64,000 nucleotides of DNA, from NCBI RefSeq assembly GCF_900240305.1, contig NZ_LT964854.1:1116001-1180000 (forward strand), written 5' to 3'. The notes under the pieces are model-generated. The model had not been told where the DNA came from. It saw only the letters and a list, made by a program, of their open reading frames with translations, and did not search any database. The first letter of the stretch is position 1. The number at the start of each line of letters is the position of its first letter. The translations under genes were made by a program, and so were the position numbers. The stretch is from Ottowia massiliensis. GTDB lineage: Bacteria; Pseudomonadota; Gammaproteobacteria; Burkholderiales; Burkholderiaceae_C. Shown here in pieces: positions 28,420-37,021 of this stretch.

Positions 28420-28776
28420 TCACGCCCAGCCCAGCCCCAGGCGCAAGGGCAAATACACGGCCATGCCCGCGCCGATCACGCCCGGCAGCGTCCAGGGCCG
28501 GCCCTGAAACCGCCTGTAAAACAGCGCAGCCGCCAGCGCGGCCCACAGGCGGGCGTCGCGCCACTGGAAAAAGTCCTGCATTTGCAGCGCCAGCACATCC
28601 GGGGCCACCACGGCAGCCAGCGCGGCAATGGGGGCGTATTGCAGGCCGCGCTCCAGCCAGCGGGGCATGGGCAGCGGGCGCGCGGAGATGAAAAACAGGC
28701 AGCGCGTGATGACCGTCAGGGCCGTCAGCCCCGCCAGCGCCAGCAGCGTCCAGCCGTCGGTTGCGCCCGCACTCAT
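28420..28776 (-). CDS. azlD: Branched-chain amino acid exporter small subunit (AzlD family)
   Basis: 118 residues, four TM helices, containing TALTVITRCLFFISARPLP and ALQYAPIAALAAVVAPDVL-like (here GLQYAPIAALAAVVAPDVLA). Pairs with AzlC to export branched-chain amino acids or analogues. Start MSAGATDG overlaps the azlC stop (ATGA). Ends the five-gene overlapping operon. Confidence 0.9.
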   Translation of the reverse strand: MSAGATDGWTLLALAGLTALTVITRCLFFISARPLPMPRWLERGLQYAPIAALAAVVAPDVLALQMQDFFQWRDARLWAALAAALFYRRFQGRPWTLPGVIGAGMAVYLPLRLGLGWA

Positions 28777-29543
28777 GGGCACTGCCCTCGCGGGCGGGCC
28801 AGGCCCTCCAGCGCCAGCCCGGCCGACACGGCAGCGGCAATGGCCGCGACGATGCCCAGGCGATACGGCATGGCATGGGCGGCCACGGCCGCCGCGCCCG
28901 CCACCAGGGCGGCTATGCCGCGCAAGCGCCGTCCTGCCAGCGACAGCGTCACGCCCAGCAAGGCCAGCGTGCCCGCAAACTCCAGCCCCCAGCCCGGCGG
29001 CATGGCATGACCGGCGAAGATGCCCGCCAGGCCCGCCGCCTGCCAGCTGCACCAGCCCAGCGCGTTGCCGCCCCACAGATAAGCCAGCCGCGCGCGGCGC
29101 TGGCGCGGCGTGCGGCCCGGCGCGGGGAAGCGCCGCACCAGCAGCACATAGCTCAAGTCGCCCGTGGTGTAGCCCAGCAGCAGGCGGCGCAGCAGCGGCA
29201 GGTGAATGAGGTAGGCGCGCAAATGCAGGCTGAAGACGACAAAGCGCAAGTTCACGCACAGCGCCGTCAGCCAAATGACCCACAGCGGCGCGGCAGCGGC
29301 AATCAGGGGCAGCGCCGCCAGCTGCGCACTGCCTGCATAGACAAGCAGCGCCATCAGCACGCTTTCAGCCACCGACATGCCGGACTTGACCATGGCCACC
29401 CCCGTCATGAACGACCAGACGGATGTGCCCAGGGCCACGCCCGCCATGTCTTGCGCACCGGCGCGAAAGAAAGGGTTGTGCAGCAGCTGAAAAAAAGCGC
29501 GCCGCCGCTGCCCGCATGCCGCGCGCGCGCCGGCATCAGTCAA
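28773..29543 (-). CDS. azlC: AzlC-family transporter subunit
   Basis: 256 residues, multi-TM. Family motifs: GVALGTSVWSFMTGVAMVKS, YAGSAQLAALPLI and CVNLRFVVFSLHLRAYL. Exporter partner of AzlD. Its first codons overlap the fmt end by eight bases, so translation is likely coupled. Confidence 0.92.
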   Translation of the reverse strand: MTDAGARAACGQRRRAFFQLLHNPFFRAGAQDMAGVALGTSVWSFMTGVAMVKSGMSVAESVLMALLVYAGSAQLAALPLIAAAAPLWVIWLTALCVNLRFVVFSLHLRAYLIHLPLLRRLLLGYTTGDLSYVLLVRRFPAPGRTPRQRRARLAYLWGGNALGWCSWQAAGLAGIFAGHAMPPGWGLEFAGTLALLGVTLSLAGRRLRGIAALVAGAAAVAAHAMPYRLGIVAAIAAAVSAGLALEGLARPRGQCP

Positions 29544-30531
29544 GCAGCGCTCCGGCTTGCAAGGCGGGCAGGCCGCGCACGAAATCGCTGGCAGGCAGGC
29601 GCTTGCCGCCAGCGCGTTGCAGCTCGCTCACGCACACCGCGCTGGCGCCCGCGCCTGTTTCAGCGTCAGCCCCGCAAGCGATGTGTATGCCCTGCCCGTC
29701 AATGGCCAGCACCTGCCCCGGCCGGCTGCCGGCGGGCACGGGCAACGGGCTGAGGGCGCTGCGCCAGAGCTTGAGCGTTTCCGCGCCCAGGCGGGCGCTG
29801 GCGCAAGGAAAGGGGTTGAACGCGCGAATGCGGCAGTCAATCTGCCGCGCCGGCAGCGCCCAGTCGATGGCGCTTTCGGCTTTTTCCACCTTGCGCGCGT
29901 AGCTCACGCCTTCTTCAGGCTGCGGCGTGGCGCGCAAGCCGCCGCAAGCGGCGATTTCCAGCGCCTCGACGATGAGCCGCCCGCCCAGCGCGGCCAGTTT
30001 GTCGTGCAGCGTGGCCGTGGTGTCTTGCGCGGCGATGGGCAAGCGCTCGGTCAGCAGCATGCCGCCCGTATCCAGGCCCTCGTCCATTTGCATGATGGTC
30101 ACGCCCGTTTGCGCGTCGCCCGCCTCGATGGCGCGGTGTATGGGCGCCGCGCCCCGCCAGCGCGGCAGCAGGCTGGCGTGAATGTTCAGGCAGCCCAGGC
30201 GCGGCATTTGCAGCGCCCAGACCGGCAGGATGAGGCCGTAGGCGGCCACCACCATCACGTCGGCTTGCACCGCCTCCATCGCCGCGCGGGCCGCTTGCGC
30301 CTCGTCGGCAAAGCGCCCATCCAGCCGCAGGCTGCGCGGCTGAAGCACCTGGCTGGCGGCCAGGCCGTGCGCCAGCGCCCATTGCTTGACGGGCGAAGCC
30401 TGCTCTTTCATGCCCCGGCCGGCGGGCCGGTCAGGCTGGGTGAGCACCAGCGGCACTTCAAAGCGGGCCGCGCACAGGCGCTCCAGCGCCACGCGGGCAA
30501 ATTCAGGCGTGCCAGCGAAGATGACTTTCAT
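29536..30531 (-). CDS. fmt: Methionyl-tRNA formyltransferase
   Basis: 331 residues. Formylates initiator Met-tRNA. N-terminal MKVIFAGTPEFARVALE, the formyl-THF site with NIHASLLPRWRGAAPIHRAI and the SYARKVEKAESAIDW hinge are conserved. The usual partner def (peptide deformylase) is not adjacent; instead the gene overlaps an amidase upstream (4 bp) and azlC downstream (8 bp). Confidence 0.96.
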   Translation of the reverse strand: MKVIFAGTPEFARVALERLCAARFEVPLVLTQPDRPAGRGMKEQASPVKQWALAHGLAASQVLQPRSLRLDGRFADEAQAARAAMEAVQADVMVVAAYGLILPVWALQMPRLGCLNIHASLLPRWRGAAPIHRAIEAGDAQTGVTIMQMDEGLDTGGMLLTERLPIAAQDTTATLHDKLAALGGRLIVEALEIAACGGLRATPQPEEGVSYARKVEKAESAIDWALPARQIDCRIRAFNPFPCASARLGAETLKLWRSALSPLPVPAGSRPGQVLAIDGQGIHIACGADAETGAGASAVCVSELQRAGGKRLPASDFVRGLPALQAGALLD

Positions 30532-31394
30532 GGTTTTTTCCCCGGCTTTTCCGGTTTTGCTTCCGGCTTGATTTCCGGCTCAGGCAGGGCGGCGGCGGCT
30601 TCGCAAGGCGTCAGGCGTTGGCCGGCCAGGCTGCGGGCCAGGCGCTCGCGCCAGGGGCGCAAGGCGCGCGTGACAGCCTCGACAAGGGCCTGCTGGTTGT
30701 GCGGGTTGGAAACATAGGCTTCGTCCGTGCGATCCACCAGCACGCCCGCTTCCAGCAAAACGGCGGGCATGGCGGTTTTGCGCAAAACGGCCAGCCCGTC
30801 ATATTGGTAAATGCCCAGGCGCTGGTGGAGCAGCGGGCGGTTTTCACCTTCCACCGCCTCGGCGTGGTGCAGCGTGGGCGGACGGCCCAGGGCCAGTATT
30901 TCTTCGCCCAGGCTTTCGGCCAGGCAATAGGAATTGCGAAATTGCGGGTTCTGGCCCGAAACAAACAGCGAATAACCGCGAATGGGGCGCGTGGCCTCAT
31001 AAACCTCGCCATTTTCCGTCTGTTTTTTTTCCAGAAACTGCAATTGCGCCGAATCGTGGTGAATGGACAAAAACACGTCGGCCTTGAGCCGGTTGGCCAG
31101 GGCGGGGCGCTGCCCCAGCGCCATTTCCTGGCCGCTTTGGCGCGTCAGGCGCACGCGCCAGCCGTCTTTTTGCAGCGCGGCGGCCAGCTGGGCCACAAGG
31201 CGGTCGTTGTAGGCCAGTTCATGAACGCCGCGCACGCCCAGCGCGCCGGGAGCGGCAGGGCTGTGCCCGGCGTCCAGCACCAGCAGGGGCTGCCGCTGGC
31301 TGGCGGGCAGCGCGGCGGCAGGCCACGCCAGCCAGCAGGCAGCGGCGGCCAGGGCCAGGCGCCGCTTCCACTTCCACATGACAGGGCGCGGCAT
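30528..31394 (-). CDS. N-acetylmuramoyl-L-alanine amidase (Amidase_3)
   Basis: 288 residues if it starts at the ATG that overlaps the previous stop (TAATG); a start at 31379 would remove five residues. Signal peptide ending ALPA|SQ near 31. Zinc ligands: LVLDAGHSPAAPG (His44), the glutamate of GVHELAYND, and IHHDSAQLQF; catalytic glutamate in AVLLEAGVLVDR. Cleaves the amide between muramic acid and the peptide stem in the periplasm, as AmiA/B/C do. Lysine/proline-rich C-terminal tail. Confidence 0.92.
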   Translation of the reverse strand: MPRPVMWKWKRRLALAAAACWLAWPAAALPASQRQPLLVLDAGHSPAAPGALGVRGVHELAYNDRLVAQLAAALQKDGWRVRLTRQSGQEMALGQRPALANRLKADVFLSIHHDSAQLQFLEKKQTENGEVYEATRPIRGYSLFVSGQNPQFRNSYCLAESLGEEILALGRPPTLHHAEAVEGENRPLLHQRLGIYQYDGLAVLRKTAMPAVLLEAGVLVDRTDEAYVSNPHNQQALVEAVTRALRPWRERLARSLAGQRLTPCEAAAALPEPEIKPEAKPEKPGKKP

Positions 31395-31786
31395 TACCAG
31401 CTTTGCTGCGCAATCATGTCGGGGCGGCAGGTGCCAACCTTGCATTCGCGCAGGCGGTCGCGCAAATATTCGGTTCGCTCGCGGTTGAGGCGGTAATTGC
31501 AATCCACATTGATGGTGCCGGATTCAGGCTGGCAAACGCTGTCGCGGTATTTCATCCATTTGCGCTGGATGATTTTCAAGTCCTCGCGGACGTCGGCATT
31601 GATTTGTTTGCCCAGCGCCTTGTAAACCTCGTTGAGTTCCTTGTCTGATTCAATAAAGAGCTTCGCAAGGCAATAAGTCCGGTCATACGAGGTGGTGTAT
31701 TTGTCGCATTCACCGGCGGCATGCGCGGATGAGCAAAAAGCCCACGCCGCCAAAGCGGCAGCCATGATTCGAGAGATTTTCATCAT
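31394..31786 (-). CDS. LprI-type lysozyme inhibitor domain protein
   Basis: 130 residues from MMKISRIMAAAL, with AGGAG six bases upstream. Signal peptide to AHAA. The mature part has four or more cysteines and the DUF1311/LprI pattern (YDRTYCLAKLFIESDKELNE, QRKWMKYRDSVC). Family members include mycobacterial LprI, a lysozyme inhibitor; inhibition here is inference. First gene of an operon with a cell-wall amidase, a fitting context. Confidence 0.82.
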   Translation of the reverse strand: MMKISRIMAAALAAWAFCSSAHAAGECDKYTTSYDRTYCLAKLFIESDKELNEVYKALGKQINADVREDLKIIQRKWMKYRDSVCQPESGTINVDCNYRLNRERTEYLRDRLRECKVGTCRPDMIAQQSW

Positions 31787-31960
31787 GATTCTCCTGGATT
31801 GAAAAACAGTTTTGCACGCCGCGCGCCGCTTGGCATGGCGCAAGATGCAGCGGCAGGAAAGCCTTCATCACAGCGGCTGAAGAAACCCGCGAATTGTGCA
31901 TGGAGCCGTTTCATGACCCGCCCATAACGGCCAGGCGCAAACAGGGAACCGAGAGAATGA

Positions 31961-32046
31961 TTTAGCTCCTGTATCCATAGCAATGGGTCCTAGATGAATC
32001 TGTTCAGAATGGCGTTTTGGTGCCTTTGCTTTTGCTCCTGTTTTTG
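31961..32046 (+). repeat. Family A intergenic repeat, copy 9
   Basis: TTTAGCTCCTGTATCCATAG left end, AATGGGTCCTAGATGAATC core, TTTTGCTCCTGTTTTTGG right end. Confidence 0.83.
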
Positions 32047-32317
32047 GTGTAAATACTGCGCTCCTGGCGGCTCATGCGGACTGTGGGCAGGCAGCGTTGA
32101 GGCCCTTTTTCAAGTCTGACCCTGGGGGCGGCGGCGGTTCAGAATGGGCTGCAAGGCGCAGTTTTGCGCCCCATCAGGGATTTGCGGCGCCCAGGAGCAT
32201 CCCAATCCGCGCTTTCACGCTCACGGACGAGCCATGGCTTTGAATGCCAGGGCGGCGGGCCATTTTGAATATGAATGCGCCGCCAATCCGGAAAAGAACG
32301 GAGAAGAAAATGGGCAA

Positions 32318-32350
32318 AAAAAAGCCGCCTGAATAATCAGGCGGCTTTTT
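32318..32350. terminator. Strong bidirectional terminator of the tRNA operon
   Basis: AAGCCGCCTGA (32322-32332) pairs perfectly with TCAGGCGGCTT (32337-32347) around a four-base loop, with an A tract before and T tract after. Lies just past tRNA-Asp on the minus strand. Confidence 0.92.
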
Positions 32351-32358
32351 GAATCCTT

Positions 32359-32435
32359 TGGCGGAGTGGACGGGACTCGAACCCGCGACCCCCGGCGTGA
32401 CAGGCCGGTATTCTAACCGACTGAACTACCACTCC
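32359..32435 (-). tRNA. tRNA-Asp (GTC)
   Basis: 77 nt including encoded CCA. Minus strand begins GGAGTGGTAGTTCAGTCGG; anticodon loop CTGTCAC gives GTC; acceptor GGAGTGG pairs with CCACTCC. Confidence 0.96.
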
Positions 32436-32485
32436 GCGCCGGTGCGACTTTTTGCTTTCTTGCGAAAGCCAAGCGCCGCAAAACT

Positions 32486-32561
32486 TGGCGACCCTACGGG
32501 GATTCGAACCCCGGTACTCACCGTGAAAGGGTGATGTCCTAGGCCTCTAGACGATAGGGTC
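32486..32561 (-). tRNA. tRNA-Glu (TTC)
   Basis: 76 nt with CCA. Minus strand begins GACCCTATCGTCTAGAGG; anticodon TTC within CCTTTCACGG; T-loop GGTTCGAATCC. Directly after the gltX and tRNA-Ala genes. Confidence 0.96.
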
Positions 32562-32575
32562 AAAAACCGATTTTT

Positions 32576-32651
<76 letters not shown>

Positions 32652-32707
32652 GTTTCATCTGCGCTGGCTTTTGCCTTGCAGCGAAAGCGCGAATTCTATA
32701 TCAATTT

Positions 32708-34123
32708 TCAGGCTTTGCGCAAGCAGTCCAGAACTTTTTGCTGGTGGTGCAGCGCCAGCACGGCGTCGAGGCTGGGCGTCTGGTGCGTGCCCATGACGAG
32801 CACGCGCACGGGCATGGCCAGCTGGGGCATTTTCAGGCCGTGCTCGGCCAGCGTTTGCTTGACGGCGGCGGAGATGGCGGCGGCGTTCCATTCGCTGACG
32901 GCTTTCAGCCTGTCATGCAGGCTGGCGATGGCGGGGCGAATGGCGTCGGTGACGAACTGGTCCAGCTCTTGTTGCGGCGGCTGCACGTCGGCGTAGTAGG
33001 CGCGCGCCCAGCCGGCCAGGGCCACGGTGGTTTCGCAGCGGTCTTTGAAGAGGGCGCAGATGGCGGGCAGGCGTTCGTCGGTTTGCGCGATGCCGCGCTT
33101 TTGCAGCTGCCCGGCCACCAGCGGGGCCAGTTCGGCGTCGGGCATGGCCTTGATGTGCTGGGCGTTCACCCAGCGCAGCTTGGCTTCGTCGAACTGGGCG
33201 GCGCTTTTGCCCAGGTGATCCAGGTCGAACCAGGCCAGGAATTGCTCGCGGCTGAAGATTTCATCGTCGCCGTGGCTCCAGCCCAGGCGGGCCAGGTAGT
33301 TGATCATGGCGTCGGCCAGGTAGCCTTCGTCGCGGTATTGCGTCACGGCCTTGGCGCCGTTGCGCTTGCTCATTTTTTCGCCCTGTTCGTTGAGCACGGT
33401 GGGCAAGTGGGCGTAAACGGGCGGCTCGTGGCCCAGCGCGCGGAAGATGTTGATCTGGCGCGGCGTGTTGTTCACGTGGTCGTCGCCGCGTATGACGTGG
33501 GTGATGCCCATGTCCATGTCGTCCACCACCACGCAGAAGTTGTAGGTGGGCGTGCCGTCGGGGCGGGCGATGACCAGATCGTCCAGCTCGGCGTTGCTGA
33601 TTTCAATGCGGCCCTTGACTTTGTCGTCCCAGGCCACCACGCCGTCTTTCGGGTTTTTGAAGCGCAGCACGGGCTGCACGCCTTCGGGCACGGGCGGCAG
33701 CGTTTTGCCCGGTTCGGGCCGCCACGTGCCGTCGTAGCGCGGTTTTTCGCGCGCGGCTTCCTGGCGGGCGCGCAGCGCGTCGAGTTCCTGCTTGCTCATG
33801 TAGCAGGGGTAGACGTGGCCGGCCGCTTGCAGCCGGGCCAGCACTTCTTTGTAGCGGTCCATGCGCTGCATTTGGTAGTAGGGGCCTTCATCCGGCTTCA
33901 TGCCGAGCCAGTCCATGCTTTCCAAAATGACATCGACGGCGGCCTGGGTGGATCGCTCCAGGTCGGTGTCTTCGATGCGCAGCACGAAATCGCCCCCCTT
34001 GGCGCGGGCGAAGGCCCACGGGTAAAGCGCAGAGCGGATGTTGCCCAGGTGAATGAAGCCCGTGGGCGAAGGGGCAAAGCGGGTGCGCACGCGGGCGGGG
34101 GTTGGGGAAGATGGCTTGGTCAT
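32708..34123 (-). CDS. gltX: Glutamyl-tRNA synthetase
   Basis: 471 residues, class I synthetase. The HIGH-like motif is APSPTGFIHLGNIRSALYPW and the KMSKS-like motif KMSKRNGAKAV (about 240). Charges tRNA-Glu with glutamate. It lies directly upstream of tRNA-Ala, tRNA-Glu and tRNA-Asp on the same strand, so enzyme and its tRNA may share a transcript. 30 bp after metZ. Confidence 0.97.
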   Translation of the reverse strand: MTKPSSPTPARVRTRFAPSPTGFIHLGNIRSALYPWAFARAKGGDFVLRIEDTDLERSTQAAVDVILESMDWLGMKPDEGPYYQMQRMDRYKEVLARLQAAGHVYPCYMSKQELDALRARQEAAREKPRYDGTWRPEPGKTLPPVPEGVQPVLRFKNPKDGVVAWDDKVKGRIEISNAELDDLVIARPDGTPTYNFCVVVDDMDMGITHVIRGDDHVNNTPRQINIFRALGHEPPVYAHLPTVLNEQGEKMSKRNGAKAVTQYRDEGYLADAMINYLARLGWSHGDDEIFSREQFLAWFDLDHLGKSAAQFDEAKLRWVNAQHIKAMPDAELAPLVAGQLQKRGIAQTDERLPAICALFKDRCETTVALAGWARAYYADVQPPQQELDQFVTDAIRPAIASLHDRLKAVSEWNAAAISAAVKQTLAEHGLKMPQLAMPVRVLVMGTHQTPSLDAVLALHHQQKVLDCLRKA

Positions 34124-34153
34124 GGGATTGGGAAAAAAGAAAACGGCGGCGGT

Positions 34154-35371
34154 TCAGCCTTGCAGCCCGCGCAGCAAGTCGGCGCGGATGTCGTCCAGGT
34201 GCTCCAGCCCCACGGCCACGCGAATCAGGCCCTGGGTCACGCCGGCGGCCTGGCGCTGCTCTTCGCTCAGGCGGCCATGCGAGGTGCTGGCGGGGTGGCT
34301 GACGATGGTTTTCACATCGCCCAGGTTGGTGGCGATGCTGCACACGCGCAGCGAGTCAATGAGATGGAAGGCCCGGCGGCGCGCTTCATCGGGCGTGCTG
34401 CCGGGCAGGCTGAAGGCCAGCACGGCGCCGCCCAGGCCGCCTTGCTGCTGCATGGCCTGCGCGTGCTGCGGGTGCGAGGGCAGGCCGGGGTAATACACGC
34501 GCTCCACGGCGGGCTGGCTCTCCAGCCACCGGGCCAGTTGCAAGGCGGCTTCGCTTTGGGCACGCACGCGCAGCGAGAGCGTTTCCAGCCCCTTGTGCAC
34601 CACCCAGGCGTTAAAGGGCGAGAGCGTCAGCCCCGCTGCGCGCGCCACGGGCGCGAGCTGGCCAATGAGTTCGCCGCTGCCGCACACGGCGCCGGCCATG
34701 ACGCGGCCTTGCCCGTCCAGAAATTTGGTGCCCGAATGCACCACCAAGTCAGCCCCCAGCGCCAGCGGGCGTTGCAGCACGGGCGTGGCAAAGCAGTTGT
34801 CCACCACCAGCAAGGCGCCGGCCTGATGGGCGATGGCCGCCAGCGCGGCGATGTCGCACACCTCGGTGAGCGGATTGGTCGGCGTTTCGGCAAACAGCAG
34901 GCGCGTGTCCGGGCGCACGGCGGCTTGCCAGGCGGCGGGGTCGGTTTGCGAGACAAAGCTCGTTTGCACGCCAAAGCGCGCGAAGTCCGTGCCGAACAGC
35001 CGCATGGTGGAGCCGAACATGGAGCGCGAGCAAATCACGTGATCGCCCTGTTTGAGCAGCGCCAGGCCCAGCAGCAAGATGGCCGACATGCCGCTGGCCG
35101 TGGCCAGCGCCCGTTGCGCGCCTTCCAGCGCGGCCAGGCGCTGCTCGAAGGCGGTGACGCTGGGGTTGCCCGTGCGGCTGTAGGTGTAGCCCTCGTCCGG
35201 GCTGGCGAAGTTGCGCGCCGATGTTTCGCTGTCCGGCTGCACAAAGCAGCTGGTGAGATACAGCGCCTCGGAGTGCTCGCCGTAGCCGCTGCGCGGGATG
35301 GTGGTGCGCACGGCCAGGGTGTCCGGGTGCAGGCCGGGGGGCAGAGGCAGGGTGTCGGTGGGTTGGGTCAT
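34154..35371 (-). CDS. metZ: O-succinylhomoserine sulfhydrylase
   Basis: 405 residues, PLP-dependent Cys/Met metabolism family. PLP lysine in VHSGTKFLDGQGRVMAGAV (about 212); YSRTGNPSVTAFEQRLAALE and ETPTNPLTEVCDIAALA are typical. Makes homocysteine from O-succinylhomoserine and sulfide. Its position between purF and gltX is the usual betaproteobacterial order; a family A repeat separates it from purF. Confidence 0.94.
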   Translation of the reverse strand: MTQPTDTLPLPPGLHPDTLAVRTTIPRSGYGEHSEALYLTSCFVQPDSETSARNFASPDEGYTYSRTGNPSVTAFEQRLAALEGAQRALATASGMSAILLLGLALLKQGDHVICSRSMFGSTMRLFGTDFARFGVQTSFVSQTDPAAWQAAVRPDTRLLFAETPTNPLTEVCDIAALAAIAHQAGALLVVDNCFATPVLQRPLALGADLVVHSGTKFLDGQGRVMAGAVCGSGELIGQLAPVARAAGLTLSPFNAWVVHKGLETLSLRVRAQSEAALQLARWLESQPAVERVYYPGLPSHPQHAQAMQQQGGLGGAVLAFSLPGSTPDEARRRAFHLIDSLRVCSIATNLGDVKTIVSHPASTSHGRLSEEQRQAAGVTQGLIRVAVGLEHLDDIRADLLRGLQG

Positions 35372-35392
35372 GGCAGGCCTTCAGGGCGGATT

Positions 35393-35477
35393 AAAGAAAA
35401 GAGGAGCAAATTCAAGGCCCAAAAAATAGGCCTTGCGCTTATTCCACTAGGACATCATGCTATGAATCAAGGAGCGA
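35393..35477 (-). repeat. Family A intergenic repeat, copy 10 (reverse)
   Basis: AAAGAGGAGCAAATTCAAGG, then TTCCACTAGGACATCATGCT and AATCAAGGAGC. Lies in the purF-metZ gap, interrupting an otherwise tight co-directional run. Confidence 0.85.
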
Positions 35478-35491
35478 AATAAGCCGCTTGC

Positions 35492-36982
35492 TCAGGCATC
35501 CGCGTCTTCCTGTTTGGCGGCCTGGGCGGCCTCGGCGGCGCGGCGCTCCTGCTGCATGCGCGCCAGCGTCTCTTCGGTGATGTCGCCCGTGACGTAGATG
35601 CCGTCAAAGCACGAAGCGTCAAAGCCCGGCAGCGCCGCATTGAGCTGGCCGATGGCCTGCTTCATCGCCTCCACGTCCTGGTAGATGAGCGCGTCGCAGC
35701 CGATGAGCTGGCAAATTTCTTCCGTGCTGCGGCCATGCGCCACCAGCTCCTCGCGCGTGGGCATGTCGATGCCATACACGTTGGGAAAGCGCACGGGCGG
35801 CGCGGCGCTGGCCAGGAAAACCTTGCTGGCCCCGGCGTCGCGCACCATCTGCACGATTTCGCGGCTGGTGGTGCCGCGAACGATGGAGTCATCGACCAGC
35901 AGCACGTTCTTGCCCGCGAACTCGCTGGCGATGGGGCTGAGCTTTTGCCGCACCGATTTTTTGCGCACGGCCTGCCCCGGCATGATGAACGTGCGGCCCA
36001 CGTAGCGGTTTTTCACAAAGCCTTCCCGGCACGGCAGCCCCAGCAGCTGCGCCAGCCGCGCGGCGCTGGGGCGGCTGGTTTCGGGCACGGGAATGACCAC
36101 GTCAATTTGCGTGGGCGGCACGGTGGAAACCACGCGCCTGGCCAGCGCCTCGCCCAGCGCAATGCGGGCCTGATAGACGGAGATGCCATTCATCACCGAA
36201 TCGGGCCGGGCCAGATACACGTATTCAAAGATGCAGGGCGTGCAGCGCGGCTGCTGAGCGCACTGCATGGCGCTGCGCTCGCCGCTGGCGCCAATGAACA
36301 CGGCCTCGCCCGGCTCCAGATCGCGCTCCAGCGTGCAGCCCAGCCCTTCCAGCACCACGGATTCGCTGGCCACCATCGTCAGCCCGTCGGCGCTGCGGCC
36401 CATGCACAAAGGGCGGATGCCGTGCGGATCGCGGAAGGCCAGCAGGCCATGCCCCGCAATCATGGCAATCACGGCATACGAGCCGCGCACGCGCTGGTGC
36501 ACGCCGCGCACGGCGGCGAACACATCCTCTTGCGTGAGCGTGTGCCCGCGCGAAACGCGCTCCAGCTCATGCGCCAGCACGCCCAGCAGCACCTCGGAAT
36601 CGCTGCTGGTGTTGGTGTGGCGGTGATCGGTGGAAAACAGCTCGGCCTTGAGCGCCGGCGCGTTGGTGAGATTGCCGTTGTGCACCAGCACGATGCCAAA
36701 AGGCGCGCTCGTGTAGAAAGGCTGCGCCTCTTCTTCGCTGTAGGCGTTGCCCGCCGTGGGGTAGCGCACCTGGCCCAGCCCCATGTTGCCGGGCAGCGCG
36801 CGCATGTTGCGGGTGCGGAACACATCGCGCACCATGCCGCGCGCCTTGTGCATGAAAAAGCGGCGCTCGTGCTGGGTGGCGATGCCCGCCGCGTCCTGAC
36901 CCCGGTGTTGCAGCAGCAAAAGCGCGTCATAAAGAATCTGATTGACAGGGGCGCTATGGACTGCGCCAGCAATGCCGCACAT
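35492..36982 (-). CDS. purF: Amidophosphoribosyltransferase
   Basis: 496 residues. First step of purine synthesis: PRPP plus glutamine to phosphoribosylamine. MCGIAGAVHS exposes the N-terminal nucleophile Cys2 after methionine removal; glutamine domain to about 230, then the PRTase domain with VLLVDDSIVRGTTSREIVQM. C-terminal tail is Ala/Gln-rich. 39 bp after cvpA, the classical cvpA-purF operon. Confidence 0.97.
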   Translation of the reverse strand: MCGIAGAVHSAPVNQILYDALLLLQHRGQDAAGIATQHERRFFMHKARGMVRDVFRTRNMRALPGNMGLGQVRYPTAGNAYSEEEAQPFYTSAPFGIVLVHNGNLTNAPALKAELFSTDHRHTNTSSDSEVLLGVLAHELERVSRGHTLTQEDVFAAVRGVHQRVRGSYAVIAMIAGHGLLAFRDPHGIRPLCMGRSADGLTMVASESVVLEGLGCTLERDLEPGEAVFIGASGERSAMQCAQQPRCTPCIFEYVYLARPDSVMNGISVYQARIALGEALARRVVSTVPPTQIDVVIPVPETSRPSAARLAQLLGLPCREGFVKNRYVGRTFIMPGQAVRKKSVRQKLSPIASEFAGKNVLLVDDSIVRGTTSREIVQMVRDAGASKVFLASAAPPVRFPNVYGIDMPTREELVAHGRSTEEICQLIGCDALIYQDVEAMKQAIGQLNAALPGFDASCFDGIYVTGDITEETLARMQQERRAAEAAQAAKQEDADA

Positions 36983-37021
36983 GGTGGTTGGCTCCGGGTT
37001 GAGGTGGGAAAAAGCAGTTTT

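Larger units (their letters stand above)
31787..32358. other. Spacer with family A repeat and tRNA-operon terminator
   Basis: Contains a family A copy (31961-32046) and the terminator at 32318-32350. Between them, 32124-32200 holds sequence (ATGGGCTGCAAGGCGCAG) similar to parts of family C. A 32-codon open stretch at 32234 overlaps the terminator and is not supported as a gene. Confidence 0.6.

Noticed and set aside
32234..32332. 32-codon open frame ending in the tRNA terminator
   Set aside because: Its last codons form the terminator stem; no ribosome site or homology visible.
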